Source: Ctenosaura bakeri (lineage: Eukaryota > Chordata > Lepidosauria > Squamata > Iguanidae). From it: a stretch of DNA of 64,000 nucleotides. The notes below the pieces were generated by a model that searched no databases, was not told where the DNA came from, and was given only the letters and a program-made list of their open reading frames with translations. A program made the position numbers and the translations under genes. This document shows, piece by piece, positions 32,936 through 44,922 of this stretch; the stretch's first letter is position 1; each line of letters opens with the position of its first letter. The DNA lies in contig CAOLHI010002125.1 of NCBI GenBank assembly GCA_948474755.1, positions 124,001-188,000 of the forward strand, given 5' to 3'.

Positions 32936-35900
32936 CAGGTTGCTTTGCAAAGGTTTATCCCTCATGATTATGTCTAAGACCCCTTTAAACAATATTTATG
33001 CAAGTTGGCAACACCTAATCTCAGGGATAGGCCTACAGTGACCCAAAGTGAGACCATGGCCTCAGGCAACAGTTATTTAGGGGCATCAGCACTAGCCTTC
33101 TGGTTATTCCTTCTGAAGTTTCCTGCCATGTCCTTTTCTTGCAGGAAAGAGTTTTGTGTATACCACAAAGTCTGCTTGGCTCTTCCAAAACTATCTTGCT
33201 GCTTTTGGATGTGGTAGAGGGTCTTGCTTTGTTGCCAGTGCTGAAGATATAGCTGTGATAACCTTTGAAACAGAGGAGGTCTTTTGCCTCCTTTAGCAAA
33301 ATGTCATGGGTCAGTTCTGTTCTGTGAAGCCCTAGGAAATACTTCATATCCTAAAAACAAGTTTCTTCTTATATTTTGTTTTATATAGTTTGCATGGGCT
33401 GTTCTTTCAAAAGTAATCTATAGAAAGGTGCAAATCTACCTTCCAATCTAATTACCTGCATCCCATGATAAATATCCACCCAATACCATTACTCAACAGT
33501 ATATAACAAAGTGGTAATTGAAAAAAAATTCTACTGTGATATTAGATTAAGTGGTACTTAAAAAGTCTGTCCTCCCCTGATGTATTATATTGGTTTATTA
33601 CCTACATACCCACAGGCAAACATGATGGAAACTAATGCATACATTCCATGTTGATTCATCTTGTAAGATCCAGCTGTGAACCATGGTGTGAATAGGAAAG
33701 GAAAGCATAAATAGGTGATAGTCTACTGTACTAGGTTTAAATATTTCTCTAGAATGTACATGAATCATTTAGTTGCCATAAACCATCACCTAAGCAACCA
33801 ATGAAGACCCAAACTCACTTCATGAAACATGAAAAAGCTTCTGTCTCTCTGCCTTGGTATTATTTCATTTTGGAAGGAAGTACTGACCTGGGTTTCTCAA
33901 ACAACTTCCCCCCATGCCCAATGCAAAATAGCAAGTACTGTAACAATCTGATCGTGAAAGCAAGGAATTTTCTCAAAACTATTTGGAGATATGGATGTCA
34001 GTGAGGAGGCTGTTCATGCTTTAAGGATGGGGGGGGGATCCTTTCAGATTTAGCCCAGCTAAAGAAGCTGTTTGGATGGTTTATTTTCTCCTTCTCAAAA
34101 CGACCAACTCATAAGCAATGCTATTGCAAGATGCTTTTGGAAGTCTACAGTTGAAAGATGGAGGTTAATGCAAAATACAAAGGTTACCATTAGGGAAATA
34201 AAGAAAAGGCCTAACACAGGTGGATCTCCTTATGTGGCTGCCTTCTTTGCAAATGATCTGCATAATCTTCTCCGCCTGAACATCTGCTCCAGCACTGGTG
34301 CACCTGCCTAAATACTTCTAAATGACTCTCCTACTTGTCCTCTGCTATGGAAGTAATACAGACAAATTGGCTGAGGAAGTCTTCTCAAATGGCATAACTG
34401 ATGGATTTTTGATCAGGTCAGCTGGACATGGTATTTGCAGAAAGGTCACTATATTGCATCCATCAAAACCCACACTGAATACAAAATGCAAGTCAGAATG
34501 CCAGGCAAAGATATCTATTTTTTTTTCTTCAAATCACCCCATTCCATTCAAAGCACTACAACTGAACAACAACTTTTCATTGTTATATTGAATCCATAAC
34601 TTCAACCATTTCCCACATACTAACAGCCAAAAATGATTGACACTCCAAACCACAGTCTTTAGAGGTGATTCAAGGCTATTCCAGGGAAAGCTGAAAAATG
34701 AGGGAACAAACTGAGCAGAATTATGGAGAACTATTACTAGCTGCAGTTGGTTATCAAACTGTAAAGGAAGAAGTTGTCAAGACTCTGTGTAACAATCAAA
34801 TGCTTTGCCCCATTAAGATAACTGGAAGCTGTGCTCTGCTTGTAACTAAAGACATGCCATGGCCTCTAAACAGAGTTGTAATGGAAACTTAGGAACAATG
34901 TATGCCAATATATTAGAGAGGTCACAGATTTTCACATGATAATACATTTGCATAAAATGGTCCTGTGTAAAAGCTGTTTTCTAATTATCACAAGTTCAAG
35001 AATGGTTATGAAAATTAGTCATTAGTTAAGCATATTTGAAGGAGACAAACAATTTTTAAAGGAAATTGTGGGGGGGGAGTTCATTGTTTTGTTTCTCTTA
35101 TCCCACATAGAAATCAGGTGAACTGTATCATTGATAGTCCTTCCTAGCTCCAAAACAATGGGTATGTGGTTCTGTCACATAGAATTGTGAATATTTAAGA
35201 CAAAGACATGAAATTTTTATGGCTTCATGATAGATCTGGATCTAATTCCACTTGGAAACAGCCATGGTGCTTCAAACCTTTTGGAATCCATTTTCCAGTT
35301 TTCGTCCAAGATGGGAACTGGCACCCTATAATCCAAAACAAGTGGCTTTGTTAGCTACCCACGTCTCAAAGAGGAGACTACAGACATACAGCTGTATTGT
35401 ATGGGTTCCTCCTTCTGATCAGAAGCCCTATGCAAGTGAGGCTATCAGTGCCCTAGGCAACATGGTGGACAGGTGGGTTCCCACTTGATACTTTCCACTT
35501 AATACATGGACATCAGTGAAAGGTACTCATGTTAATCATGAACACTGACCATAACACCTTTCCTCAATCTCATATTGAATGAATGTATGGCAGAAATATC
35601 TAAAATGATCTCTCATGTTTGCTATTAGTTAGAGGATGTGGATATACTAGGCTTGACCAGTCTTTATGCAAACAATGCCTTAAGCTTAAAGACAACTGTT
35701 ATCTCCTCACTGCCTAATTTTTGTTCCATTTGATAACTGGCCAGTTTCTTGCATGTGAAACTTTCTGGAACAATAAGTTAGAACCCTAGAATCACCACTT
35801 TTTTTGAGAGAGATTGTTCCAAAAATAATTCTTCAGGGAATATACATTTTCTTCCACTAAGTTTTCTTGTTTGAGATTTTAGGGTTAATTGGGGTCATGT

Positions 35901-36440
35901 TTTCAAGTTTCTCTGGAGCCAGGAGGTTAGAAACCTATCTGTTTTAAATTAAATTGAGGGCTTTTTTTGTATTCATATGACTTCAGGATCTGCAGATGGA
36001 ACAGAAAAGAAAGAAATGATCTCTTATTGTGAAACTCTTAATAGAAAATCATTGGAAATTTTCCCATTTCTGAGAGACACAGTGTTCACTTGCATAGCTT
36101 TATCATAGCTTTATGCATAGCTGTACAGGTGTATGTTCAGGCATTGTTTACCTGGTTAGAATCAACATGTAAAGGAGCGTCCAAGCCTCCTTATCCCATT
36201 AACACTTTCCTCATGTAGAAAGGCCCAAGTCTGAAAAGAAACGCTTATTTGTGTAGTGACTCTCCATGCAAAAAGGGGGCTTGGAAAATCAAGATTCTTG
36301 CTCTCCACATTTGAACAGAATCTTCTCCTCTTCAGATGTTGCTTTCCACATAAGGAAAATTATGATAGAGTGCTGTGCTTTGCTGTACTCCTTTGTCGTG
36401 ACACTGCTGTGACATTGCTGTGACATGAATTTTATCCACC
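32936..36440. other. Unassigned DNA
   Basis: No gene is visible in this 3.5-kb stretch. Open frames of 60-104 aa on either strand lack domain-like content or splice context I can defend. A G-run lies at 34,030-34,037 and 35,071-35,078. Confidence 0.4.
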
Positions 36441-36615
36441 AGGGAAATGTTCCAAGGCCCCTTATGGATACCTGAAACCATGGATACTACCAAACTCTAC
36501 ACCATCACCAGAAGTAGACCTCTAGCTTTGCAGGGACCATAGAGAAGATATATACTTCCAGACAGTATGACGCCTCTTTATGGTCTCTGCAAATCTAGAG
36601 GGTTACTTCTGAAGA
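36441..36615. mobile_element. Tigger/pogo-like DNA element fragment with a hairpin
   Basis: The phrases 'ttccaaggccccttatggat' and 'acctgaaaccatggatacta' resemble the Tigger-type element wording 'cctgaaaccgcggatagta'. Its second half holds an inverted repeat: 'cctctagctttgcagggacc' at 36,519 onward and 'ggtctctgcaaatctagagg' ending at 36,601, arms of about 24 bp with three to four mismatches around a ~35-bp loop. No transposase. Boundaries are approximate. Confidence 0.4.
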
Positions 36616-36762
36616 CACCAGAGCCATTTCCTGTGGCAGACAAGGTGTGGGCAACAGGACCTCAAGCAGGCTGCATGGATGCCATCACCTGGACACTCAG
36701 GGAATGATTGGGGTAAAGGGTAGGAGAAAGGGAGGTGAGTCTGTGAGGATAGAGCCATGATG

Positions 36763-37615
36763 TAGACTTGAGTTAACTGACTCAAGACTCAAGTCAGACT
36801 TAAGTCACTTCAGTGACTTGACTCGGACTCAACTCGGCAATAAATGATGCACTGACTTGACCCTACTCAACTCGTGACTTGTATATTTTTAATGACTGAC
36901 TTGCTGTCTTTGATTCAATAACATAACGCATTCATTCAGAAACCTTATGACTTTGAACAATGCATTCATCTCTTTTTGTCTACTGGTCACATGGCAACCT
37001 GTCTCAAGCCCAAAGTGTGGGTGCATTTCTCAGAGGGGAACAGCAAATGGGTTAGGCAATGGGCTTGAGGTGGGCTTGAGGTCTGCTCAGCAGCCCATCC
37101 CTGCTACATATCAGAGGAGCCTTTAAAAACCTTTCCGAAAAGCAGAAGACAAGAGTCACCCCAGAGATTGCAGAGTGTGCATCTCAGAGGGGAACCACAG
37201 ACATGTTAGGTAATGGATTTGAAGAGGAAGGATCCTTCCTTCTAAAGTTTTTAAAGCTTTAGTAATAAGGATTAAGAAGGATCCTATTCCCCATTTTCAA
37301 AAAAGCCTCCAGCTCCAGAAATGGGAAATAAGAACAATCCTATTCCTCACTTCTGAAGCTGAAGACTCTTTTATTCCCACTGGCACAAAAGCCTCCAGCT
37401 TCAGGAATGGGGAATAAGAAGGATCCTATTCCCCACTTTCAAAGCTGCAGATGGCAAAATCGCAAATGTGGAGGGCTGACTCCATTTAAATAAACTGACT
37501 TTATTCCACTCTGTCCAGAAATTCTGGGATATAGGTTGGGATATAAAGTTGGGTTCCAGACTTGAGACTTGACTTGAAAGTATCTTTAAGGACTTGAGAC
37601 TTGACTTGACACTTG
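36763..37615. mobile_element. Element bounded by ACTTGACTC / GACTTGAGACTTG arrays
   Basis: The left end (36,763-36,880) is packed with CAAGTC, ACTTGACTC and GACTTGA words, and the right end (37,555-37,612) with GACTTGAGACTTGACTTG in inverse sense to part of the left. Inside, two diverged copies of a 'ctcagaggggaac' segment (37,027 and 37,181) and two to three copies of 'aagaaggatcctattcccca' (37,275; 37,410; a worn one near 37,326) form internal tandem repeats. I recognise this CAAGTC-rich style from unnamed DNA repeats in fish and lizards, but not the family. Its right end abuts the next element. Confidence 0.55.
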
Positions 37616-38085
37616 GGCCATTTCCGCACCGGGCATTTAAAATGGTGCAGAGCGACCTTCGATGGAGGTCTTCTATACCATAGAGTGGACTGGGGTGGAC
37701 TACTTTTTGTAGTTCCACACCTCAGTCCAGTTCTGTGCAACCGGAACTGGTCACGCAGCGTGCTTTTTAAAAACCTCTTTTTTGAGGTTTTTAAAAAGCA
37801 TGGAGCGGGCAGCCTCGTCCCGCTCCGTCGCTGCGCTCCGGAGCAGATTTGCAGGTGCGCGCAAGTGCATGTCTGCAGATCTTCTGGGGGCGGGCTTTCA
37901 GCTGGCAAGCTTCTCCAATTGGTGGAGAGCCTCCACCAACCGGAAGCCACCATTTTGGACACCGGAGAACTGCAGAGTGCCGAACTTGCGCTGCTGCTCT
38001 TCGCGACGGACTCGCCCGGAAAAATCCGGTGAGTCCCATTTCTGCCCATTTCTGCCTGATTCACACCCCACGTGCGAAAAGGGCC
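37616..38085. mobile_element. Non-autonomous DNA transposon, GGCC-ended family A, copy 2
   Basis: Termini GGCCATTTCCGCACC and GTGCGAAAAGGGCC are flanked by an exact 3-bp duplication TTG (37,613-37,615; 38,086-38,088). The 470-bp interior matches the 1,221 element in order: 'tagagtggactgggg', 'ctcagtccagttctg', a TTTTTAAAAACCTC.TTTTTTGAGGTTTTTAAA hairpin near 37,764-37,798, 'gcagatttgcagg', and 'ccaccattttgga'. GC- and CpG-rich in its middle. Several overlapping frames (81-256 aa on both strands) are chance frames favoured by GC content and extend past the element edges. Confidence 0.85.
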
Positions 38086-38088
38086 TTG

Positions 38089-39619
38089 GAGTAAAATACT
38101 TAAATACATCACTGAGGAAGAAGTTGACCACAGGTAACTGAACCACAAAAAAACAAAATTGTGGATAAAGTAGAGGTAATTCCTGTACATGTGCAAAGAC
38201 TCTGCTGGGTCACTGTATTTCTTTTGCCATTGTTGCCTCAGCATATTTTCTCCTCCAAAGATTTGAACCATTGTGTAACTGTACTATGTCACAGGTTTAT
38301 CCAAGTGTTAGTGTACTGCTGGGATGACAATAAGTACTTCTCTGATTAAGCTGAGCTGCAGCAGTAGAGTAAGAAAACAATTGTTTTACATTGCTCTGCT
38401 GCTGTCATGTCAGAATGTAGGTCCACAAGTGAACGCGTCCTGCTAGGTGAATGGATAGTTGGATGTTGCCTAAAATGGTGGAGAGCACTTAGCTAATATG
38501 TACTGATTATTTTCCCAAAATGAAAATATCATTTCTATACATCAATGTTGATTCCTCAGCTGTATGCAAAAGAACATTTCCAGAGGCCAAGTCAACATAT
38601 GGTTTTTACTATATATGTTTGTACTCAGGAGCACAGGAAGCTGTCTTACACTCTGTCATACTTAGATCTTGGGAAATTACTGTTTCGGACTGGTTGTGTC
38701 AGAAGAACCCAGCCAGCAAGTCCTTCTGTCAATGCTGGATGGGGGATTTTGGATGCTGTAATCTCCCAAAATAACCTTCCCAAGCTCTCGTCAGATCTTT
38801 GATCCACTGAGCTCAGTATTACTGACTTTATTTGGCAGTGATTTTCTGGCCTTTCAGACAGAAGTCTTTCCCACTCATATCCAAAATGCCCATTATCCTA
38901 CATCACAGGAGGTCAACTTGCAAGTACTACAAGTAACACCTGCAGACACCATACTTGAACAGAAGCAGAAGACACACACACACACATACACACACACATG
39001 CACACCTGCCCATTATTCCTGCATTGAGCTGCTGCCTAATCCTAGACTCAGTAGGCAATGCCCCACCACCATGGCAATGACAACACACCAGCTAGAAAGG
39101 GATAATGCTCATTCTTTTGCCAAAAACACAACACAACAAAACAAAAACCTTGAAGCAAATAGAAAACATAGTGCTGAAGACCTGTGCTACTGATCTAACA
39201 AGGAATGCAAATACCAATAAAAGAAGAGGGAACTATCTGAAATAGCACCATCTGTTGACCTTTGGCACAAAAGTGCAATGAAACATGGGATGTCCAATTT
39301 GTCATAGGTAAGTTTGACAGCAGAGATTTATACAAGTGCAGGTCTTCTTCATTCATTCTCTCAATATCCTGATATTTCTTAAGTAAAGAAAATCAGGGTT
39401 GGTTTTTGACTATCAAGGTTATGCTATAGACGGACTATTACATACATATTTACATGTAGCAGAATTTTTGGTGAACAGTTGTTCAAGACGTGACTGATCT
39501 CTCTGTGAGAGATATGCTTCAAGACCCAAAACAGAAAAGGATGAATCACTTACAATGCAATGAACTATCATTCACACTTGTTGTGGGGCCAATATATGCA
39601 CACTTAATTGCATGGACAC
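38089..39619. other. Unassigned DNA with an (AC)n microsatellite
   Basis: No gene is visible. An (AC)n tract with interruptions lies at 38,971-39,002. 'ctgtaatctcccaaaataac' near 38,757 may be a worn MITE edge. Otherwise unassigned. Confidence 0.4.
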
Positions 39620-39622
39620 TTA

Positions 39623-40028
39623 GGCCCTTTCCGCATGGTATTTGCCATGTGAAAGGGCACCTGGAGCATCGCATGTTTGTGAGAAGCGCACTCACACTTG
39701 CGTGATGCTCCATGGGCTGGCAGGCACTGATCACACATCTTTTCATTTTCGGCTGGAAGCTGAAAATGGTGTATGATTGCACATTGCTCCAGGGCCCCAT
39801 GCACACTTACCTGGCATGCGGAGCCTCTGGAGTCATGCTGGTCGTGCTTCCTGGCCCAGTGCAGCCTGGGAAACTCCCAGGCTGCACTGTGGAAGGAAGG
39901 GGGGCTCTCGCGTGAGCAGGCAGCTCATGTGGAGCTGAAGCAGCAGGGACACGGGAGCCTCTTGCCGGAGGTTGCTCGTGCGATCCCCGCACCCCAGCGC
40001 TAGAAAAAGGTAAGGTGCAGAAAGGACC
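39623..40028 (+). mobile_element. Multi-hairpin DNA transposon (GGCC-ended family B), copy 2
   Basis: Termini GGCCCTTTCCGCAT and GTGCAGAAAGGACC, flanked by exact TTA duplications (39,620-39,622; 40,029-40,031). The left end folds back: GCCCTTTCCGCATGG pairs with CCATGTGAAAGGGC (~39,645-39,658). A second hairpin uses 'ggagcatcgcatg' and 'cgtgatgctcc'. A third at about 39,746-39,769 uses CATTTTCGGCT and AAGCTGAAAATG. The same order of features as at 28,992. No coding capacity; CpG-rich right half with the paired 'cccagtgcagcctgggaa' and 'cccaggctgcactg' arms. Confidence 0.87.
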
Positions 40029-40031
40029 TTA

Positions 40032-41082
40032 GTGAAGCTAACCCAAACACTTTCTAAAATAACATGTTATCACACTATTTGTACAACCAGAAAGTATTCT
40101 AAAACAAAATCTCAGGCTGAGACCAAATAAACATGTTTTCGGGATATGAAAGTGCTCCCTTTTGATTATATTTTGGTGGGCCTGTAATTATACTCTGAGT
40201 GCCATGTTTGCTTGTTTGAGGCTTTTAGGTAACAAGAAGACAGAATGATTTTAAATTTTCTGAATTTAAAAAAGTTGCTGCACAGAATGCAGACACTGTG
40301 GATTCCAGGATTATGTGTAAGGATTGAAAGATTATGAAAAACAGCAGAGATTTGATGATAATACTCTCTTTTCCCTTGTTCTCTGTCTCTCTCTCCTCTC
40401 TGTGTCCTCTTACACATACAGAGAAATCCAGCTGCTGCAGTGGTGGGAGGGGGGGACCTTTTTGTCTCAACCCTTCAATGAATACTGCTATTCCAGCAAG
40501 GAGAGGATGCCCAGTTACACTCTTTTGTTCTGGGACTTAAATATTAACCACTACAGTTACTCACTTTTGAAACCACAGCGTAAGTAACAGCCAGGCCACA
40601 TTTCTACACTAACTATTCTCCAAGTTTCTTCTTGCAAACTCTTGACATGGGGCATTTTCCCTGACTACCATGCTTTACTTTATACTCATGGCTCAAGAAA
40701 GTGTTCTACAACTGTTCCTTTAAAAAAAAATAAGGTTCCTACTTCCATTTTAATGAGCAAATCTTACAAGTAGATTTGATAATAAGTAAGATGTGATATT
40801 GATCCAGTGCATAAAATGAATGCAGAACTATCAACTCCTTGCTGTGTTTAATGGGGCATTTTCTGTAAAACATAGTCTAATTGCTATGTGCTCTCAGCAT
40901 ATGACACAAAAGTGTGATCATAAGATCGGTAAGCCCACCAAGGTTCTCTGTCAGGTTTTTTTTTTCCTTCTACATACCCCTCCTCCCATCTGCTTTATAC
41001 AGCAAACTTCAAAACTACTTGGCTATACCAGATTTATTTAGTGTTTTTCATGAGGAGTAATGTGTGTGTGTTTGTGTGTACA
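40032..41082. other. Unassigned AT-rich DNA
   Basis: No gene is visible. Pyrimidine tracts (40,368-40,405; 40,955-40,990) and short G-runs only. Confidence 0.4.
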
Positions 41083-41285
41083 GCCATTTCCACACTACAC
41101 TGTTACAAGTGGTATTATTCCACCTTTAACGTCCTGTGTTAAACCTGGGGTTTGTAGCTTAATGAGGCCAAAGAGTTCTATGGCTGAGAACTCTAAATGT
41201 CCCTCCCTAAACTGCAAACCCCAGGATTCCATGGGATGCTGAAAGTGGAATGATAGTGCTATAACAGTGTAGTGCAGAAATGGCC
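41083..41285. mobile_element. Palindromic MITE (family C), copy 2
   Basis: Ends GCCATTTCCACACTACACTG and CAGTGTAGTGCAGAAATGGC pair almost perfectly. The inner arms ('aacctggggtttgtagctta' and 'taaactgcaaaccccaggat') also pair, with a short unpaired centre around 41,178-41,200 ('ggctgagaactctaaatg'). About 203 bp. A (TG)n-rich run flanks both sides, so any target duplication is masked. Confidence 0.85.
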
Positions 41286-42523
41286 TGTGTGTGTGTGCCT
41301 GCAGAACAATTGCTGAATATAAAACCAACAATGCAAGTATCTTCCATACATACATGCACACTAGTACTCCCACATTTTACATTGCCTTTCTTGATAAAGC
41401 TAATAGTATTCATGTCTGGTTCAGTAACCCAGAATTCAGATTTCAACCACTCATATGGCAATTCATCTTACAACATAGCATGATAAGAAGGAAGAAATGT
41501 GACATAGTTTGTCTACATAGGCACAATCTTAAATTGTACATTTTCTTCAACCACTTTTGTGTATTAACATGTGAGTTTTGTCTATTAGCACATTCACACC
41601 TATGTACAGATAGGGGATCATGTGTTTTATGAGAAACCTTTGTTCAAAAGTTAAATGTTTTAATGAGCTAAGGATGGCTGCTGTTGTTAAAAAAAAGTGA
41701 AATAAAAGAAGGTCAGGTAGCAACTACTTGCTCTGTAGCTAGCAAAAAAAGTTCAAGTACACATTTGGCATTTTAGAGAACCTTCAGGCTTAGTTTGATG
41801 AGTTATTAAAATTATGGTTGGCCTATGGGGAGAATCACAATAATTGGTAGAGGTCATAGATAATCAAAAGTGTCTCTCCCAGTGGGATGAAACCTATTAA
41901 AATCAGATATTTAAATCTCTTTACACTTAAGTATTCAAGTCATGTGCAAAATGACTTGTCCCAAATCTTAGTCTCAGAGGAAGAATGCAGACATTTTTCA
42001 TTGTTCTTTATTTGGTGCTAATTAACATTTTCAAGAGGTTTAGAGATGGAGTGTGCACACTATACCCCAAAGAAATAATTCTTTGTAGCTGCCAGATCCT
42101 TGCATTATCTTGTTAGAAGAATTCACTTTTAATATTCTGAATGTTTAGATTACTTTAAATGACATCTTGAAGGCTAATAGCACACAAAAAGGGATACAGA
42201 ATACAGTCTATTATTACTATTGTGAGAGACTGCATTCGAGAGTCATGTTAATCAAATCAGTTTCAGAAGTCCTGCATTGTAACCAGAATGATAACATAGA
42301 TTATGATTGCTTTTTGATTATTACCATGAACATAGGTTTTCCCCAACACACCAGTTGTGTTTTTAAATGGGTCTAGACTACAATAATGAACCTTTCAGTC
42401 ATGATTTACTTATTCATTATTGACACATTTGGATTCCCATTGCGCTCCTTCCATCTGTATGCCTCTATAAAAATACAAGCCAATTTTTTTTGGGAAAAAA
42501 AAAGGCTAACAAAGAGAATATTA
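41286..42523. other. Unassigned AT-rich DNA
   Basis: No gene is visible. The stretch at 41,880-42,160 is AT-rich and repeat-poor. No RNA gene or motif recognised. Confidence 0.4.
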
Positions 42524-42768
42524 GTCAGCCAGCATGATGTAGTTTGGCTATTTGACTAGATCTCTAGGGGGCCAGGGTTCAAATCCCTGTTCAAACATGG
42601 AAACTCACTCGATGATGATGGGCAAGTCAGACTCCTTCAGCCTCAGAGGGAGACAACTGTAAAACCTCTCTGAACAAATTGTTCCAAGAAAACACTATGA
42701 TAAGTTCATCTTAAAGTCACCATAAGTCAGAAATGACTTGGAGGTACACAACAACAGCAGTAACAACA
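42524..42768 (+). mobile_element. Sauria-type tRNA-derived SINE
   Basis: Starts 'tcagccagcatgatgtagt', then a B-box GGTTCAAATCCC (~42,574), 'gatgatgggcaagtcagact', 'cagcctcagaggg', and the tail 'caccataagtcagaaatgac' followed by 'ttggaggtacacaacaacag'. Near full length, about 245 bp, with an AAC-rich 3' end. Plus-strand counterpart of the copies at 32,498, 58,849 and 59,089. Confidence 0.88.
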
Positions 42769-43034
42769 GAGTTTTCTTAAACTCTAGAGAAGGAAGCTGT
42801 AGGAGTCCGTATGTGCTCTGGACCTCCCTCTGGGCTGGTACAGAGGCTTGTTGCCATAGGCCTATTGCCAGTTGCCAGAGGCATGGCAAAAGGAACAGAA
42901 ACAGAAAGCTTTGTGTCTGACAATCCAAAAGCAGTTTTAGGAGGTAAGTCATTTTCTGACAAGTTAAGTCTATAACTAGTTACTTTTAGTAGTAATAAGC
43001 AGTAACTGAGTTACTTTGTGCCAATAACAACTAT

Positions 43035-43463
43035 GGCCCTTTCCACAGCTTACCTTTATTCAGCACTGTGCGAGGATCGTGCGAGCAGCCTCCAGCGAGA
43101 AGCTCTCGCATCCCTGCTGCTTCAGCTCTGCACGAGCCGCCTGCTCCTGAGCTGGTAGCGTGAGAGCCCCGCCTCTTCATTCCACAGCGCAGCCTGGGAG
43201 TTTCCCATGCTGTGCTGGGGCAGGAAGGGCAACCACTGCAGCTCCAGAGGCTCCACACACACGGCAAGTGCATGCGGGGCCCCGGACCAATGTGCGATCG
43301 AGCACCATTTTCAGCTGAAAGTCAAAAATGAAAAAGTGCACAAGTGGTGCCTGCCCTGCCCTGGGGCATCGTGCGATTGTGAGTGCGTCGTGCAGATTGC
43401 TCCTCACAATCATGCGAAACTCCAGGTGCCCTTTTGCATGGCAAATGCCGTGCAAAAAGGGCC
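43035..43463 (-). mobile_element. Multi-hairpin DNA transposon (GGCC-ended family B), copy 3
   Basis: Termini GGCCCTTTCCACAG and TGCAAAAAGGGCC, flanked by exact TAT duplications (43,032-43,034; 43,464-43,466). It is in reverse orientation: the fold-back end is on the right, where GCCCTTTTGCATGGC pairs with GCCGTGCAAAAAGGGC. The CATTTTCAGCTGAAAG...AAAAATG hairpin near 43,305-43,330 is partly eroded. The left half is CpG-rich with the 'cccagcacagcatgggaaa'-type arms. 429 bp, no transposase. Confidence 0.87.
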
Positions 43464-43466
43464 TAT

Positions 43467-44922
43467 GGATGCAATTCACTACTTTTCAGTCAAACAAGAA
43501 CAGGGTATCTGCCTATTACTTATGAATTCATGTATTTTTGCACTCTACCTGAGCAATAGGAGATGAGGGAGGAAAGGTTGCATGTTTTTTCTATTTTTCA
43601 CGGAACTTCCAAGGTGCAATATTTTAATAGACAATACTCTTTGGAAAGTGTTGTCCTGTTTCCCCCATCCCAATGGAGGACTAATGATAACTTGTTAGAA
43701 ATAAATAACTCTGAGTTACCTTTCATGTGATTATCTCTTGAACAACCAGACCAATGAATGATTTCAAAAAAGTATTATCTGTAAACTTTGGCCCAAAGCT
43801 CACTCATTTCTCCAACATAATGCAGCAAGGCCAGACACTAACAACAGAATCTCTGGTTGTAGAACATTTTTTCCTTCCTTATTTGTGTTAATATGATGGG
43901 CAAAAATTAAAGGGCCCAAAAGGATCCTATGCCTTGAACTTGGATGACACTTTGGGCAATTGGGGCAGCAGACTCTCCCAAATGATAGAAGCTGCACTAT
44001 GCAGCTCCCACCACTGAACAGCACCAACACTAGGACTCAGCTATTGCTATAGAGCAGGGATGGATACCTTTGGTGGGTCTGAGGACCTATTTTGATCCCT
44101 CAGGCATACTATAGGGTGCACCTCTGGCAAAACTGGGATCTAATTGTTTTTTTCCAAGCTCAAATGTGGCCAGAAAGTTACTTCTATTTCTTTAAAAAGA
44201 AAATAGTATGTCCTCTTTCACACACGCATACACACAAAAACTAGACTTAGAGGGGAACAGAAGCATATTCTGATCCATATAATATGAAAAATGGACCGCA
44301 TTGCCTATTTCCTAAAATAAGAACTTAATATCCAACTGCAACGTTAACCCTAGCTATTATTATTATTTTTAAATCTCTGATAGAAAATTCCTGGTATGCT
44401 TCTTAAGATGCTTCAGACAGGGCAAGTTTTTAAAGAACTGAATTTCATAACTATGACCAGTCATTTGCACATTGGGTTGTCAAACTGAAGTCAAGGTGCC
44501 TTCCTCAAAGTGAGTGCTCCATACTACATGTAGAATTGTGGGATTACCAGAAGCATCAGTGATCACAGGATCAGTTGATTCCTGGCTCTTATCCAGGAAG
44601 ACACTTCTCTGATTGTGATCATTTTTGACTTTTCATATTATTGGAGGCTGTTCCTGATAGGAGTTCATAATGGTGTGAAAACTGCTATACTAGGGAAAAA
44701 GACAAACAAACAAAGAACCTCAATGTAACTGGAGGCTCGGAACATTCATTGTGTCAAGAATGTTCTGTAGTTTTAATATGACCTGTATTCTATAGATTGG
44801 CATTTGGAGCATGGATAAAGAAGGTGCCACTCTTTGCCCAGTTAAATGATCTGAACTCAGCTTTGGGAAGAAAAGGGCACTAGAATAAAACAGTATACTT
44901 CTTAAAATAGCAGTAAACAAGT
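43467..44922. other. Unassigned DNA
   Basis: No gene is visible. A (TTA)n-like run near 44,358-44,370 and a (CAAA)n run near 44,702-44,714 are the only simple repeats. Confidence 0.4.

Noticed and set aside
33033..33347. 104-aa minus-strand frame as a possible exon or processed gene
   Set aside because: No domain is recognisable, no poly(A) tail or homologous structure is visible, and it lies among ordinary non-coding DNA.
37501..38271. 256-aa minus-strand open frame and several shorter ones on both strands
   Set aside because: The frame covers family A copy 2 and continues over both its edges into unrelated DNA. Many alternative frames are open in the same place, as expected from GC content.
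42560..42600. tRNA gene
   Set aside because: The B-box-like GGTTCAAATCC belongs to the tRNA-derived head of a SINE; no cloverleaf can be completed.
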